Positions 4,563 through 5,273 of a DNA stretch of 5,273 nt are shown piece after piece (position 1 is the first letter of the stretch; every line of letters starts with the position of its first letter). The translations under genes were made by a program, and so were the position numbers. The notes beneath the pieces are model-generated. The model saw only the letters and a program-made list of their open reading frames with translations. It was not told the DNA's origin and searched no databases. The stretch is taken from NCBI GenBank assembly GCA_905200435.1, contig CAJKKJ010000077.1, positions 1 through 5,273 of the forward strand. Direction: 5' to 3'. The stretch is from an uncultured Bacillota bacterium. Lineage in GTDB: Bacteria; Bacillota_I; Bacilli_A; RF39; UBA660.

Positions 4563-5273
4563 ATGAAATTTAATAAAAAAAATTATAGTTTTATTATTTA
4601 TAATAGGCATAACAAGTTTATTGATAGGTAGTATTGCTTATTATAGAATAGTAGTTAGTGGAAGTATTGAAGGTAGTACTGGTAATGCAGTATTTGTTTT
4701 AAGAGATACTGAAGCAGGGAAATCGTGGAATAATAAAGTAATTAGTTTAGGTCAAATAAATACAGGTGATAGTGGATCGTTTGATGTTGTAATGGATGCA
4801 AGTGGAAGTACAGTAGATATGTATGCTACAGTTTTTTAGAAACTACTGGAACACAAAAAGAAGAATTAACTATATACTGATATTGGAATCCTTTTATAAA
4901 TGATGGAGAGGATAATAAGTATATAAATAGAGAATTTAGTGCCAATATAGAAGTAAGTGCAGTTCAGATAAGTGAATATGCAATGATGAAAAATGGTAAT
5001 GGTTACAGTGGTACAGAGTTTTGGAATAATACATATAAACCATATATAAGAACAATAACATTTGGAAATGACTTAAGTAATAAACCAGAAAGTTGCACAG
5101 GTGATTCTGATTTATGTTGGGATGTATCATATGATGCAAGTCAAAAGGAAAAAGTATATGCCTACCTAGTTGATAGTGGCTTAAAGGATAGTACGGATTC
5201 TACTAAAACTCTATATAATCTATATATAGTAAGTGAAGCACCAATTTTTGCACCAACTAGTTGTTTTTCTTTG
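4563..5273 (+). pseudogene. Interrupted BspA/TasA-like surface protein gene, 3' end outside window
   Basis: Three pieces read as one protein. ATG 4563 gives MKFNKK, then an A8 run (4575-4582) throws the frame off; removing one A continues into IIVLLFIIGITSLLIGSIAYY, a good signal-anchor helix. The middle piece runs to 4839, where a T6 run (4832-4837) is followed by TAG; adding one T continues as LETTGTQKEELTIY. An in-frame TGA at 4878-4880 follows, then the frame is open to the window end (131 codons). The middle part (SGSIEGSTGNAVFVL, LGQINTGDSGSFDVVMDASGS) looks like the beta-sandwich of TasA/camelysin-like secreted proteins. The last part (WNNTYKPYIRTITFGND, SCTGDSDLCWDVSYD, KTLYNLYIVSEAPIFAPTSC) resembles the segment before leucine-rich repeats in BspA-like surface proteins of gut Firmicutes. 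Likely cell-surface attached. With three defects it is probably decayed, though sequence errors or phase variation are possible. A TTG-started frame at 4621 covers only the middle piece and is not an independent gene. Confidence 0.6.

Noticed and set aside
4621..4839. TTG-started 72-codon frame as a separate small protein
   Set aside because: It begins inside a membrane helix that continues upstream in the same frame and ends at a frame break, after which the same protein resumes. It is one fragment of a larger interrupted gene.
4878..4880. In-frame TGA where Trp fits, suggesting TGA codes for Trp
   Set aside because: Coding frames in the window, including the broken gene itself, use TGG for Trp about nine times and TGA only here. 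In an AT-rich organism with TGA=Trp, TGA should dominate. The spoVAD stop is a TGA in an ATGA overlap typical of coupled termination and restart.

Overview
The window is very AT-rich and comes from a spore-forming, low-GC Firmicute. It carries a compact forespore-type sporulation cluster, with a secreted protein on one side and a damaged surface-protein gene on the other. All supported genes lie on the + strand. Perfect AGGAGG-type ribosome binding sites, U-tract terminators, Lys/Asn/Ile-rich proteins and nine in-frame TGG tryptophan codons in the coding frames point to a Bacilli- or Clostridia-like organism, possibly an uncultivated gut lineage, that uses the standard bacterial code. I cannot name the species.

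Region 1 (1-1633): a terminator hairpin ends an upstream gene outside the window. A strong housekeeping-type promoter follows, then a 77-base leader that holds a five-codon reading frame with its own good ribosome binding site, then a 479-residue predicted exported protein. That protein has an N-terminal globular part and a long C-terminal coiled coil. I do not recognise its family.

Region 2 (1634-4400): the sporulation block. A shortened STAS-domain gene resembling spoIIAA is followed directly by a SigF/SigG-type sigma factor gene, which ends in a terminator. After a candidate sigma-G-type promoter come spoVAC, spoVAD and spoVAE, closed by a second terminator. The order parallels the Bacillus subtilis spoIIAA-spoIIAB-sigF-spoVA arrangement, but three things differ. 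The anti-sigma kinase gene spoIIAB is absent. The STAS protein lacks the phosphorylatable serine and its last ~40 residues. The sigma gene has no ATG, GTG or TTG at its expected start despite an excellent Shine-Dalgarno sequence. The sigma frame is also open back into the STAS gene, and an A-AAA-AAT heptamer there could allow a -1 frameshift giving a STAS-sigma fusion. This junction is the most interesting part of the window.

Region 3 (4401-5273): a promoter-bearing leader whose Shine-Dalgarno sequence can pair with an upstream CU-rich stretch leads into a surface-protein gene. The gene is interrupted by two homopolymer-associated frame changes and one TGA, and runs off the window end. When rejoined, the protein has a membrane anchor, a TasA/camelysin-like beta segment and a region resembling the N-terminal part of BspA-like leucine-rich-repeat surface proteins.

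Expected working model (inference from homologues): the sigma factor acts in the forespore, and SpoVAC/D/E then import dipicolinic acid into the spore core and help release it at germination. How the sigma factor is held inactive without SpoIIAB in this cluster is an open question.
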